Below the pieces are notes generated by a model. The model made no database searches, was not told where the DNA came from, and saw only the letters and a program-made list of their open reading frames with translations. Both the position numbers and the translations under genes were made by a program. From Mucilaginibacter sp. JRF (GTDB lineage Bacteria > Bacteroidota > Bacteroidia > Sphingobacteriales > Sphingobacteriaceae), in assembly GCF_015223065.1 (NCBI RefSeq), contig NZ_JADFBY010000002.1, positions 248,001 through 312,000 on the forward strand: 64,000 nucleotides of DNA, read 5' to 3'. Every line of letters begins with the position of its first letter. Within the stretch, counting starts at the first letter, position 1. Shown one piece after another: positions 48,965 to 57,936 of this stretch.

Positions 48965-49107
48965 TGATTTTGTTTACTATGATTTCACCGATTGATTTAT
49001 GATCTCACCGATTTTTTGTTCCTATCTATTCTCTAATTACTAATCTCTAAACTCTAACCACCAATCACCACTGACCACTCACTACTGACTACTCACCATT
49101 CACCCCT
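48957..49107. repeat. Two kinds of word repeats between mraY and murD
   Basis: 48957-49016 holds CACTGATTTTGTTTACTATG, TTTCACCGATTGAT and CTCACCGATTTT words, as at 26222-26285. 49035-49107 holds CACCAATCACCACTGACCAC, TCACTACTGACTACTCACCA and TTCACCCCTCAC words. Related TAGTGGTGAATAGTGAG words occur at about 3290-3312. I see no single strong stem; the pattern is tandem rather than palindromic. Confidence 0.6.
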
Positions 49108-49109
49108 CA

Positions 49110-50351
49110 CTATCTCAGCTTCAATGTTATGATCGCTATGATTGCCAACATGATACCTAATATCCAGAAGCGGGTAACGATCTTTGATTCGTGGTAGCCC
49201 TTTTTTTGGTAGTGGTGGTGTAGTGGCGACATCAGGAATATCCTGCGGCCCTCACCGTATTTCTTTTTAGTGTATTTAAAGTATGATACCTGCATAATTA
49301 CCGACATATTCTCTACGATGAATATGCCGCAAAGTATTGGCAGCATCAGCTCCTTGTGTATCATGATAGCGAATACCGCTATGATACCGCCTATGGCCAA
49401 ACTGCCTGTATCGCCCATAAATACCTGGGCAGGATAGGAGTTGTACCACAAAAAGCCCACACACGCGCCCACAAAGGCACCGGCAAAAATTACCAGCTCG
49501 GCCGAGTTGGGTATGTACATAATATTCAGGTAATCGGCCATTACCGTATTACCCGACACATAGGCCAGTATAGCCAGCGTGATACCAATTATGGCCGATG
49601 TACCCGTTGCCAGGCCATCAATACCATCGGTTATATTGGCACCGTTAGATATACCGGTTATAATTATGATGACGAAGAACAGGAACACCACCAGTGTATA
49701 TTGCTCATAACCCTCGCCGGTGAATTTCAATACCTTACTGTAGTCGAACTCGTTATTCTTGTAAAAGGGCAGGGTTGTGATGGTCGACTTGATATCCTGT
49801 GTATAAACCGGCACGTTATCGCGCATGTGGAATGATACCGGGGCATCATACGTTACCGGTAGTTTTACTTCCTGGCGGATGATGATGCTGTCGTTAAAAT
49901 ACATGGTCCAGCCGATAAAAAGAGCAAGGATCACCTGCCCGGTGATCTTGAACCGCCCTGCAAGGCCCTCTTTATTCTTTTTAAATACCTTGATGTAATC
50001 ATCCAAAAAACCGATAGCACCCAGCCAAATGGTAGTTACCAGCATCATGATGATGTAGATATTCTCCAGCTTGGCGAACAACAGCGTAGGCACTATAATA
50101 CCCAGTATGATAATGATACCACCCATAGTTGGCGTGCCCTGTTTTTGCATCTGGCCTTCCAGGCCCAGGTTACGCACGGTTTCGCCCACCTGTTTGTAGC
50201 GCAGGTAATCAATTAGCCTGCGACCGTATACTGTAGTAATAATTAACGACGTAATTACCGACATAGCCGTACGGAACGTGATGTACTGAAACACCCCCGC
50301 CCCCGGAATGTGGAATTTTTCGTTGAGGTATTGAAACAGGTAATACAGCAT
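49110..50351 (-). CDS. mraY: Phospho-N-acetylmuramoyl-pentapeptide transferase
   Basis: Forms lipid I on undecaprenyl phosphate in the inner membrane. The 413-residue protein has about 10 helices, [30 protein letters not shown], the Mg-binding [16 protein letters not shown] and [12 protein letters not shown], and [12 protein letters not shown] with the conserved histidines. It is about 50 residues longer than the E. coli enzyme because of an extracytoplasmic insertion at roughly 165-215, which is usual in Bacteroidota. Confidence 0.97.
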   Translation of the reverse strand: MLYYLFQYLNEKFHIPGAGVFQYITFRTAMSVITSLIITTVYGRRLIDYLRYKQVGETVRNLGLEGQMQKQGTPTMGGIIIILGIIVPTLLFAKLENIYIIMMLVTTIWLGAIGFLDDYIKVFKKNKEGLAGRFKITGQVILALFIGWTMYFNDSIIIRQEVKLPVTYDAPVSFHMRDNVPVYTQDIKSTITTLPFYKNNEFDYSKVLKFTGEGYEQYTLVVFLFFVIIIITGISNGANITDGIDGLATGTSAIIGITLAILAYVSGNTVMADYLNIMYIPNSAELVIFAGAFVGACVGFLWYNSYPAQVFMGDTGSLAIGGIIAVFAIMIHKELMLPILCGIFIVENMSVIMQVSYFKYTKKKYGEGRRIFLMSPLHHHYQKKGYHESKIVTRFWILGIMLAIIAIITLKLR

Positions 50352-50385
50352 GTTTAATATTTATTAGTGAATAAGCAGATGAGTT

Positions 50386-50869
50386 GATTTGCGAATGTGC
50401 AGATTTGCGGATGTGCAGATATGCAGATAGCTTGGCTCATTTGTTATTTACTTAGTTGTTTAATGTGTTGATGAAATTATCTTTCCTAATACTCTTATTA
50501 TTGACTGTATATCCTCTAACAAGTCTGCCTGAAACGGGTAGCTTTCGGCATGTTTACATAACCTTAGCCAATATTTAGTTTCTTCAGCTTCCTTATAAGC
50601 AATTTTGCATTTGTGTCTAAAGTCATCTTTGCTTTGTGCACCCTGAGCCTCGCTCACATTTGCCCCTATAGATGTACCGCTTCTGAATAATTGATTAGCC
50701 ATGTTGAATTTTCTGTTGCTCTCCAAAAGCTCAGTAAACTCGATGATCTTCAAAGAAAAATCATAGGTGAGATCAACTATCAAATTCGGTTTACTATCCA
50801 TCTTATAATTATCTATTTATCTAATCATTAACCCATCTGCACATTCGCACATCCGCACATTCGCACATC
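50386..50869. mobile_element. Candidate intervening-sequence-like cassette: inverted repeats around a four-helix-bundle gene
   Basis: Left arm 50386-50420 (GATTTGCGAATGTGCAGATT onward) and right arm 50835-50869 are complementary at 31 of 35 positions. They enclose 414 bases whose only gene is the four-helix protein. The arms are built from GATGTGCGAATGTGC words of the family seen at 36393-36500. The interior is AT-rich (16 of 60 G+C at 50461-50520 by hand count). The element sits 6 bases beyond the murE stop and about 35 bases before mraY. Mobility is inferred, not shown. Confidence 0.5.
50460..50801 (-). CDS. Four-helix-bundle protein (23S rRNA intervening-sequence / S23 family)
   Basis: This 113-residue helical protein has the family hallmarks QLFRSGTSIGANVSEAQGAQ and KDDFRHKCKIAYKEAEETKYWL. 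In spirochetes and others, this family is encoded inside 23S rRNA intervening sequences; related proteins include the Avd accessory protein of diversity-generating retroelements. Here there is no rRNA or reverse transcriptase nearby. The gene sits between murE and mraY, in the position where many bacteria carry murF, and is flanked by long inverted repeats. Function unknown. Confidence 0.9.
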   Translation of the reverse strand: MDSKPNLIVDLTYDFSLKIIEFTELLESNRKFNMANQLFRSGTSIGANVSEAQGAQSKDDFRHKCKIAYKEAEETKYWLRLCKHAESYPFQADLLEDIQSIIRVLGKIISSTH

Positions 50870-50875
50870 TATCAC

Positions 50876-52336
50876 TTACACCATCTCTTTAAAAAGCGCC
50901 ACCAATTCTTCCATGTCGTCAAAGTGGTTGCGTACGCCGTTTATTTCCTGGTACTTTTCGTGGCCTTTGCCGGCAAGTAGTATCACATCGCCGGGTTTAG
51001 CTAAAGTGCAGGCTGTTTTTATGGCCTCACGCCTGTCGGTAATGCTGAGCACATGGCGTTTAAATGCCGGGTCAACACCCTCCTTCATATCTTCGATAAT
51101 TTGTGCAGGGTCTTCGCTGCGCGGATTATCGGATGTTAGTATAACGTTGTCGCTCCACTCGCAGGCCACCTTTGCCATCACCGGGCGTTTGGTTTTATCA
51201 CGATCGCCGCCGCAGCCAATTACGGTTATCACCTTTTCGTCGCCCTTGCGTATGTCATGAATAGTGCTTAATACATTCTGCACCGCATCAGGCGTGTGGG
51301 CGTAATCAACAATGCCTATTACCTTGTTAGGCGCTACTATATAATCAAAACGACCTTCGGCACCCGGCAATTTGCTCAGGCTGGTCAACACCTTTGCCTT
51401 ATCCTGATCAAGCAGCATGGCAGTGGCGTAAACGGCCAGCAGGTTGTAGGCGTTAAATGTGCCTACCATCCTGAACCATACTTCTTCGTTATCAATATTC
51501 AGCAACAGGCCGTCAAAGGCGCTCTCTAATATTTTAGCCTTATAATCGGCCATGCTTTTCAGGGCATAGCTTTTTTTGTGGGCCCTGGTGTTTTGCAGCA
51601 TTACGCTGCCGTTTTTATCATCGGCATTGGTTAACGCGAAGGCGTTTTTAGGCAATCCATCAAAAAATGCCTTTTTAGCATCGCGATAAGCCAGGAATGT
51701 TTTATGGTAATCCAGATGATCGTGCGTGAGGTTAGAAAAAATACCTCCTGCAAAGGTTAAGCCTTGTATACGGTGCTGTGCTACCGCATGCGAGCTCACC
51801 TCCATAAAACAGTAATCGCAACCCTGGTCAACCATATCAGCCAGCAGACTGTTCAAAGCCACCGGATCAGGCGTGGTATGGGTTGAGGGGATGATGGTGC
51901 CGTTGATCTGATTTTCAACGGTTGACAGTAACCCGCATTTATAACCCATATCGCGAAACAGCTGGTATAACAGCGTAGCGATAGTAGTTTTACCATTAGT
52001 ACCCGTAACACCAACCAGTTTAAGGTTTGATGATGGTTTCTCGTAAAAATTAGCGGCAACAATACCCAGCGCAATGGCCGAGTCGGCTACCATTAAAAAA
52101 TCTACCTCGCCGGTAACGTGGGCGGGTAGTTCTTCGCAAATAATGGCGGCTGCGCCTTGCTTTACGGCTTGCTCAATATAATCGTGCCCATCAACCACGG
52201 TGCCTCTAACGGCAACAAACAACGAGCCCGGCACCACCTTGCGCGAATCAAAAACAACCGCCGTTATTTCAACGTCGGCACTGCCTTGTAATTCGGTAAA
52301 TGCAAGTCCTTCAATTATATCGCTTAAATATCTCAT
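50876..52336 (-). CDS. murE: UDP-MurNAc-tripeptide synthetase (mDAP type)
   Basis: Adds the third residue of the peptidoglycan stem. The 486-residue protein has the P-loop GTNGKTT (112-118), NLTHDHLDYHKTF, IVDYAHTPDAVQNVL and GCGGDRDKTKRPVMAKVA. The specificity motif DNPR (403-406) indicates meso-diaminopimelate rather than lysine. It overlaps ftsI by 4 bases. Downstream comes the four-helix cassette instead of murF, which is absent from the window. Confidence 0.96.
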   Translation of the reverse strand: MRYLSDIIEGLAFTELQGSADVEITAVVFDSRKVVPGSLFVAVRGTVVDGHDYIEQAVKQGAAAIICEELPAHVTGEVDFLMVADSAIALGIVAANFYEKPSSNLKLVGVTGTNGKTTIATLLYQLFRDMGYKCGLLSTVENQINGTIIPSTHTTPDPVALNSLLADMVDQGCDYCFMEVSSHAVAQHRIQGLTFAGGIFSNLTHDHLDYHKTFLAYRDAKKAFFDGLPKNAFALTNADDKNGSVMLQNTRAHKKSYALKSMADYKAKILESAFDGLLLNIDNEEVWFRMVGTFNAYNLLAVYATAMLLDQDKAKVLTSLSKLPGAEGRFDYIVAPNKVIGIVDYAHTPDAVQNVLSTIHDIRKGDEKVITVIGCGGDRDKTKRPVMAKVACEWSDNVILTSDNPRSEDPAQIIEDMKEGVDPAFKRHVLSITDRREAIKTACTLAKPGDVILLAGKGHEKYQEINGVRNHFDDMEELVALFKEMV

Positions 52337-54435
52337 TGCAGTTCCAGTATAATTTTAGATCCCTTTGGTATCAGGCTACCACCCGTTACCGATTGCTTTT
52401 TTACCATGCCGCTGCCGCGTGCCGTTACTTTGTAACCGGCGTTGCCCATTACATAAAGCGCATCGCTAAGGCCCATGCCGGTAACATTAGGTACCGAGCC
52501 TTTTTTAACCTTAGTATCTTCAAAGGCGATACCGCTGCTGGTATCAATGCCATTCTCTAAGCCGTTCACTGAGGCATAAAGCGGTTTTAAGCCAAGCTTG
52601 TTATATACTTGTTTAAGGGCTTTTACATTGCCTTGCTTAACATCGGGCATGCTGGTGTTGCCTACCAGGTGCTGGGTGGTGCTTTGGTTAATACGCATAT
52701 CTGAAGCGTAAACCTTATCGGCAACCTCCCTGAATACCGGGCCCGATACCGATGCGCCGTAATAGCCATTCTTAGGATCGTTAATTACCACTATTAATGA
52801 GTACTTAGGGTTATCGGCAGGGAAGTACCCGCAAAACGATGCCTGGTATTTACGGTTTGCACGGTAACCCAAGTTAGCATCAGCCACCTGTGCCGTGCCC
52901 GATTTACCCGCAACCTTATATACCGGGTTATTGATGATGTTTTTACCTGTGCCCTCGGTTACAACACCCTCAAGCATAGCTTTCATTTTGCTCAGCGTAA
53001 CATCAGAGCATATTTTAGGGTTGATAACTTTAGCGTTAAAATGCTCAACCGTATTGCCTAAACGACGAATTTCGCGCACGAAAATTGGCGCTACATATTT
53101 ACCATCGTTAGCTATGGCGTTATAGAATGATAGCATTTTTAACGGTGTAAGCTGCATCTCGTAACCATAGGCCATTTGCGGCAAGCTCATGTTTTTATTC
53201 CAGCTGCGATTTTTAGGGTTTTTTACCACCGGCTGCGCTTCACCCGGAATTTGCAGACCCATTTTTTCGTTCAGTTTCCAATCATACAGGTGGTCGGTAA
53301 ACTTTGACTGGTTATCATGATAAGCCTTATCAACCAAATAAGCTACCGCCGCGTTTGATGATTCCTCGAATGCCTTTTTTACGGTAACCACACCTATACT
53401 GCCGTGCGAATCCTTGATGGTATGTCCCTTGATAGGGTAAACGCCGGTATTTACCATAGTATTGGTATCTACCTTGTTATCCTCCAACAAAGCCATGTAC
53501 GATGCTACCTTGAAAGTAGAACCAGGGTCCTGATTACCGGCAATGGCGTAATTGAATTTCTCTTTATAAACACCATCCTCAACCTTGGTAAAGTTGGCTA
53601 CCGCGCGTACTTCGCCGGTATTAACTTCCATTAAAATGGCGGTACCATGGTGGGCGTCGCTTTTTATCATTTGCTTTTCAAGCGCGGTTTGTACCACATC
53701 CTGAAAGTTTACATCGATGGTCGAGATAATATCGGCACCTTCTTTTGGGGCAATATCGTAATCGCCATCATTAACCGGCATCCAAATACCACCGGCAATG
53801 CGCTGCATCAGCCTGCGGCCTTTTTCGCCATTAATGTAACCGGAAAAAGCACCTTCTAAACCAACCGGGTTTTGTATGTTATCGTTTTTGTAGCCAATGG
53901 TACGTGCCGCCAAGGTTTGGAAAGGCATAATACGCTTGTTCTTTTGCACGGCTATTAACCCGCCACGATATTTACCCATGCTGAAAATAGGGAACTGGCG
54001 AACCTTTTTAAGTTGCTGATAAGTTACCTTGCGTTTCAGCAAAAAGTAACGGGCCTTTTCGTGCCTGGCCTCGCGTAGTATGCGCGCGTACTGACGTGCC
54101 GACTTATCAGCAAATAATCCCGATAGCTTGTAAGCCAGCGAGTCAACCTTTTCGTAAAATATTTTATCGTCCTCAATGGCACCGGCAAGCATATCCATAC
54201 GCAGCTCATACTCAGGTACTGATGTAGCCAGCAGGCTGCCATCAACCGAGAATATGTTACCACGGCCGGCCTCCACATCCATATTACGTACCGAAAGGCT
54301 ATCGGCCATGGAGCGCCATTTTTTGCCCTGCACAACCTGTACACGGCCAAGCTGAAACACCACGGCAATAGCGAATAGCAGGATCAACCCGAAAGCAAGG
54401 TAAACCCTGAGCAGTATGTTGGTCCTAATTCCCAT
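52333..54435 (-). CDS. ftsI: Septal transpeptidase FtsI (PBP3) with PASTA domains
   Basis: Class B penicillin-binding protein that crosslinks septal peptidoglycan. The 700-residue protein has an N-terminal helix (VYLAFGLILLFAIAVVFQLG), a dimerisation/pedestal domain, and the catalytic triad STFK (306-309), SSN (359-361) and KSGT (511-514). The C-terminus carries a degenerate PASTA-like unit from about 595 and a clear one at about 648-700 (VPNVTGMGLSDALYVMGNAG). This is larger than E. coli FtsI and of the SpoVD-like plan common in Bacteroidota. Confidence 0.95.
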   Translation of the reverse strand: MGIRTNILLRVYLAFGLILLFAIAVVFQLGRVQVVQGKKWRSMADSLSVRNMDVEAGRGNIFSVDGSLLATSVPEYELRMDMLAGAIEDDKIFYEKVDSLAYKLSGLFADKSARQYARILREARHEKARYFLLKRKVTYQQLKKVRQFPIFSMGKYRGGLIAVQKNKRIMPFQTLAARTIGYKNDNIQNPVGLEGAFSGYINGEKGRRLMQRIAGGIWMPVNDGDYDIAPKEGADIISTIDVNFQDVVQTALEKQMIKSDAHHGTAILMEVNTGEVRAVANFTKVEDGVYKEKFNYAIAGNQDPGSTFKVASYMALLEDNKVDTNTMVNTGVYPIKGHTIKDSHGSIGVVTVKKAFEESSNAAVAYLVDKAYHDNQSKFTDHLYDWKLNEKMGLQIPGEAQPVVKNPKNRSWNKNMSLPQMAYGYEMQLTPLKMLSFYNAIANDGKYVAPIFVREIRRLGNTVEHFNAKVINPKICSDVTLSKMKAMLEGVVTEGTGKNIINNPVYKVAGKSGTAQVADANLGYRANRKYQASFCGYFPADNPKYSLIVVINDPKNGYYGASVSGPVFREVADKVYASDMRINQSTTQHLVGNTSMPDVKQGNVKALKQVYNKLGLKPLYASVNGLENGIDTSSGIAFEDTKVKKGSVPNVTGMGLSDALYVMGNAGYKVTARGSGMVKKQSVTGGSLIPKGSKIILELQ

Positions 54436-54835
54436 TTTGATCCTCCTTAACGGTTATTTTTTGAGGTGGTTCAATTGATTGTTTTATGCCGATGGTATCG
54501 GTACGTTTTGCTACTTCAGTTAATGTGCTTTTATAAGCCAGTTCGGCCTTTGCCGATTTGTAATCCCAGGTAAGCTCTTTTACTTCTTTGCTTACCTTAT
54601 CAATATCGCGCAGGTTTCGCTCGGCTAAATGCCTGTTGGCTATGTAAAGCATACACAAAAACGCTACATATAAAATAAAAGGCAGGGCCTTGGTGGCATC
54701 CTCGGTGGTTACAAAGCCTTTGTTTAAAAACTGCGTAAACAAGTTGTCCGGTATTTCACGTACCGGCTTCTCCTCAACCACAAGTTGCTTTTCAACAACT
54801 TCTTCCTCAATTTCACTACGTAGGCGATTCGTCAT
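54425..54835 (-). CDS. ftsL: FtsL-like cell division protein
   Basis: This 136-residue bitopic protein has a charged N-terminal part (~70 residues), one helix (ALPFILYVAFLCMLYIANRH) and a short coiled-coil (RDIDKVSKEVKELTWDYKSA), the plan of FtsL, which couples FtsQ and the FtsWI synthase. Primary sequence is weakly conserved, so the call rests mainly on position between rsmH and ftsI (overlapping by 4 and 11 bases) and on topology. Confidence 0.82.
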   Translation of the reverse strand: MTNRLRSEIEEEVVEKQLVVEEKPVREIPDNLFTQFLNKGFVTTEDATKALPFILYVAFLCMLYIANRHLAERNLRDIDKVSKEVKELTWDYKSAKAELAYKSTLTEVAKRTDTIGIKQSIEPPQKITVKEDQNGN

Positions 54836-55737
54836 TTCTTTACAGCTATTCTAAGTTTCGCGCTGCGCGCCCTGTTGTTATTTTTTATCTCATCCTCTGT
54901 CGCGGTAATAGCACCACGACTAACCGCGTCCAAAGGTTTTTTATCGTTGCCATAAAGGTCTTTCTCCACCTCGCCGCTAAATTTACCTTTGGCGATGAAG
55001 TTCTTTACCGGCCTGTCCTCCAGCGAGTGATATGACATTACTACCAACCTGCCGCCTGTGCCCAGCACTTCTGCCGATTGGGTTAAAAAATCCTTCAGGG
55101 CTTCCAGCTCCTGGTTTACCTCAATACGCAATGCCTGGAATACCTGTGCCAGATATTTGTTTTCCTTACCGCGCGGTATCAGGTTGCTAATGGCATTCTT
55201 TAGGTCGGCAATGGTGTTCAGCGGGGTATTTAACCTTGCTGTCGCGATGGTTTTGGCCAGCGATTTAGCGTTTTGTATCTCACCGTAAACGCCAAAAATG
55301 CGATGCAGATCAGCCTCGCTGTAGGTGTTCACCACCTCTTTTGCGGTAAGTGTATCAGCCTGGTTCATGCGCATATCCAGTTCGGCATCAAAGCGGATAG
55401 AAAATCCACGCTCAGCCTGATCGAACTGGTATGATGATACCCCCAGATCAGCCAAAATGCCATCCACCGGGATAGCATTATGCAGGCGGCAAAAGTTTTT
55501 TAAGTACCTGAAATTCTGATCAACAAAAGTGAAGCGGTCATCGTCAGGTATATTGCGTTGCGCGTCGGCATCCTGGTCAAAGGCTATCAAGCGGCCATCG
55601 GGGCCCAGGTGTTTCAGTATCTCGCGCGAATGGCCGCCACCGCCAAAGGTTACATCAACATAAGTACCGTTGGGTTTTATGGCCAGCGCGTCAATACATT
55701 CCTTAAGCATTACAGGTACGTGGTAAACGTTACTCAT
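54832..55737 (-). CDS. rsmH: 16S rRNA (cytosine(1402)-N(4))-methyltransferase
   Basis: The 301-residue SAM enzyme (MraW) has YVDVTFGGGGHSREILKHLG as motif I, LIAFDQDADAQRN, DGILADLGVSSYQFDQAERGFS and YLAQVFQALRIEVNQELEAL. The C-terminal VMSYHSLEDRPVKNFI is also diagnostic. Normal length and a normal second position in the cluster, overlapping mraZ by 8 bases. Confidence 0.97.
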   Translation of the reverse strand: MSNVYHVPVMLKECIDALAIKPNGTYVDVTFGGGGHSREILKHLGPDGRLIAFDQDADAQRNIPDDDRFTFVDQNFRYLKNFCRLHNAIPVDGILADLGVSSYQFDQAERGFSIRFDAELDMRMNQADTLTAKEVVNTYSEADLHRIFGVYGEIQNAKSLAKTIATARLNTPLNTIADLKNAISNLIPRGKENKYLAQVFQALRIEVNQELEALKDFLTQSAEVLGTGGRLVVMSYHSLEDRPVKNFIAKGKFSGEVEKDLYGNDKKPLDAVSRGAITATEDEIKNNNRARSAKLRIAVKK

Positions 55738-56194
55738 CGTTCCTCCTTCCGGCGCTGCCCATTACCTGTTCGGCCATAGCGGCAAAATCTTCAGGCGCGC
55801 TGTTCATCAGTTCATCATAAGCAGCAGGTGCCCAAAGCTCAATTTTGTTGAGCTGACAGGCTATTATTACTTCGTTACCGATACCGGCATAATCAAGCAA
55901 AGCTTTTGGCAACAGCACACGGCCGGCCGAATCTAACGACAAGCCCATGGCTCCACGGGTGAAAAAGCGCACAAAGTCGCGACTTTTTTTGTCGTATTGA
56001 TTAAGTTTGCTCAGGTCGTTTACCGTATTTTCCCATTCCTTTTTAGTGTATATAGTCAGCTGTTTTTCAAAGCCACGTAAGATCACAAGACCCTCCCCTT
56101 CAACTCCGGGGAGTTGTTTCTTGAGGTCCGAAGGGATCATTAATCGCCCTTTGGCATCCAGCTTGCAATCATATTCGCCTAACAGGAATGACAT
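55730..56194 (-). CDS. mraZ: Transcriptional regulator MraZ
   Basis: This 154-residue protein has two SpoVT/AbrB-like halves, each with a DxxGR core: GEYDCKLDAKGRLMIPSDLK and GLSLDSAGRVLLPKALLDYA. In other bacteria MraZ forms rings and binds direct repeats upstream of its own gene, controlling the division cluster. Such repeats are present here about 40-70 bases upstream. First gene of the cluster. Confidence 0.95.
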   Translation of the reverse strand: MSFLLGEYDCKLDAKGRLMIPSDLKKQLPGVEGEGLVILRGFEKQLTIYTKKEWENTVNDLSKLNQYDKKSRDFVRFFTRGAMGLSLDSAGRVLLPKALLDYAGIGNEVIIACQLNKIELWAPAAYDELMNSAPEDFAAMAEQVMGSAGRRNDE

Positions 56195-56233
56195 TTATGG
56201 TATATCGACAATTTTTGTAACGTAAAAGTAAAT

Positions 56234-56266
56234 CACTTTTCCCACTTTCTACCACTTTTCCCCACT
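56234..56266 (-). promoter_or_regulatory. Candidate MraZ-binding repeats upstream of mraZ
   Basis: On the minus strand AGTG motifs recur at 56266, 56256, 56246 and 56237 (10-, 10- and 9-base spacing). Three read AAAGTG (56258-56253, 56248-56243, 56239-56234), and the upstream-most reads AGTGGGG. AAAGTG- and GTGGG-type direct repeats spaced about 10 bases are the known form of MraZ sites in mycoplasmas and E. coli respectively. Confidence 0.7.
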
Positions 56267-56545
56267 AAAAGTTTTCAACATTTTTAGTGCGCTTTTTGTT
56301 GTGTTATTTTTTCAAATTATTAAGCTGTAAAACAGTGGTTTGCAAGTGCGGATACTGCGGTGGGAAAAAGTGGAGCGAAAATGCAGCATTTGTGCCGATG
56401 TAAACCTAATTGGTGAGCCAAATGTTATTTCGAACCCTGAAATTGTCTGCCGGGTGGAGGTTTCTCCCATTTTTTGAGAGAAGCGTTCAGTTATTATATT
56501 TGGGCGCCGGATGGCTGTATTAAAATCTCCGCGCAAAAACTCTCC

Positions 56546-57082
56546 ATGCGGAAAATATTAACCCTCATCTTAATTACGATAGTAACCGCCGCCCTGGTTT
56601 ATGTCCTGGCCAGATTCGTCAGGATGGATAGTTTTTCGTTTGCCTGGGCGTTGAACTTTTTGCTGATGATGGGCGCGCTTTCTTTTACCGAAACATTGAA
56701 AAGCGACCTCTCATCATCATACTATAATGCAAAGCAATGGGAGCGTGGTGGAAAAGTATATGAGCAGCTTGGCATAAATTTTTACAGGAAGTTATTGGTT
56801 ATCATCGGCTGGGAAAAACTGAACAAAAAGAACAACCCGGTTGCAAAGGGCACGCAAACCCTGATCAACCTGCATCATCAAACCAAAAAGGCTGAATTAG
56901 GCCACTTGATCATCCTGTTTATTGTAACAGGGTTCAATGTGTTTGTTGCCCTCAAATTCGGATTTGTAAAATCATTATCATTACTGATATTGAATGTGTT
57001 ATTCAACCTTTACCCCATCTTTTTGCAACGGTATAATCGCCCGCGGATAGCAAGGGCCATCAGCCTGAGCAAACGGAGGTAA
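56546..57082 (+). CDS. Small membrane protein, possibly CrtO-like acyltransferase family
   Basis: This 178-residue protein has about four hydrophobic segments (ILTLILITIVTAALVYVLA, WALNFLLMMGALSF, HLIILFIVTGFNVFVAL, SLSLLILNVLFNLYPIFL) and the C-terminal NLYPIFLQRYNRPRIARAIS. An N-x-YP-hydrophobic-QRYNRPR ending is reminiscent of glycosyl-diaponeurosporenoate acyltransferase CrtO relatives, but I make this link with low certainty. The ATG at 56546 precedes the first helix; an upstream ATG at 56474 would add a polar segment. Divergent from mraZ. Confidence 0.6.
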   Translation: MRKILTLILITIVTAALVYVLARFVRMDSFSFAWALNFLLMMGALSFTETLKSDLSSSYYNAKQWERGGKVYEQLGINFYRKLLVIIGWEKLNKKNNPVAKGTQTLINLHHQTKKAELGHLIILFIVTGFNVFVALKFGFVKSLSLLILNVLFNLYPIFLQRYNRPRIARAISLSKRR

Positions 57083-57089
57083 GTATCGA

Positions 57090-57851
57090 TCAAATCATCT
57101 TGCTGTTCACCGCGTAGGCCAGCGCTTCGGCAATGTTGCTTACGTTTAGGCGCTCAAAAATGCGCCTGCGGTAGTACTTCACCGTATCGGGCGATACAAA
57201 TATTTTTTCGGCTATCTGGTTAATGGTAAGGCCCTGGGCGTGCAGGCGTAACACCTCGGTTTCGCGTTTGGTTAATTCGGGCTTTACAAACTTGTGCCAG
57301 GTGCCGGTTTCTATGTTCAGCTGCCAAATTTTATCGGTACCCTGCTTAGTAATAAAGGTGTTACCCGCCTGCCGGTGGTGCGATATGGATACCACGCAAA
57401 CCGCCTTCCACATTTTGCCCGATGCGGTTAAGAATAGCGGGGTAAGTTTATGGTTGATGAGGATAGGTTTGCCATCCTTATTAATCAGGTGAAAATCGTA
57501 AGTAATACTGTATTGCTTGCGCTCGTTCAATGGCACCTTATCAAAAAAATCAAACCCGGCCTGGTTAATGGCGCCCAGCATTTGCAAATCCTTTTCGGGT
57601 ACGTTTTTAAAGTAAAACTCGTAGCCCATTTCCAGCACTTGTTCGGCAATGTATCCGCTTAAAAACAAGGGGTTGTCTGATACATACTCAAAGCCCATCT
57701 TCTCATAATCGATCACATAAACGCTTTCGTACGTTAAGCGGGCAAACGCCCTGATGGTTTCCAGGTAATTGTGCTGTTGCAGGTGGTCGGCTTCGGCAAT
57801 CTGGGTTATTTTGTTGCGGGTAAGTAATCCGGTTTTGCTGTCGGTGTTCAT
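57090..57851 (-). CDS. LuxR-type transcriptional regulator with PAS-like sensor
   Basis: This 253-residue regulator has an N-terminal PAS-like domain at about 40-165 (YVIDYEKMGFEYVSDNPLFLSGY through KAVCVVSISHHRQAG) and a C-terminal LuxR/GerE helix-turn-helix (LTKRETEVLRLHAQGLTINQ, IAEKIFVSPDTVKYYRRRIF). There is no receiver domain, so it probably senses a ligand or redox state directly. It is convergent with the preceding membrane gene (7-base gap) and divergent from the DUF3667 gene. Confidence 0.9.
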   Translation of the reverse strand: MNTDSKTGLLTRNKITQIAEADHLQQHNYLETIRAFARLTYESVYVIDYEKMGFEYVSDNPLFLSGYIAEQVLEMGYEFYFKNVPEKDLQMLGAINQAGFDFFDKVPLNERKQYSITYDFHLINKDGKPILINHKLTPLFLTASGKMWKAVCVVSISHHRQAGNTFITKQGTDKIWQLNIETGTWHKFVKPELTKRETEVLRLHAQGLTINQIAEKIFVSPDTVKYYRRRIFERLNVSNIAEALAYAVNSKMI

Positions 57852-57936
57852 TAGCGAATAGGTATGGCAAATCTACACTAAAGTGTAGTATGCAGGTGCA
57901 TGGCTTTTTTAATTTTTGCGGTACAGCAACAACCTT

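Noticed and set aside
50386..50440. Tandem GATGTGCAGATTTGCGGATG-like words suggesting a CRISPR array
   Set aside because: The words are about 10 bases with no spacers of constant length, no cas genes are present, and a matching inverted arm lies on the other side of the four-helix gene.
50460..50801. Reading the four-helix gene as an Avd protein of a diversity-generating retroelement
   Set aside because: There is no reverse transcriptase, template repeat or variable target gene in the neighbourhood; the S23/intervening-sequence reading fits better.
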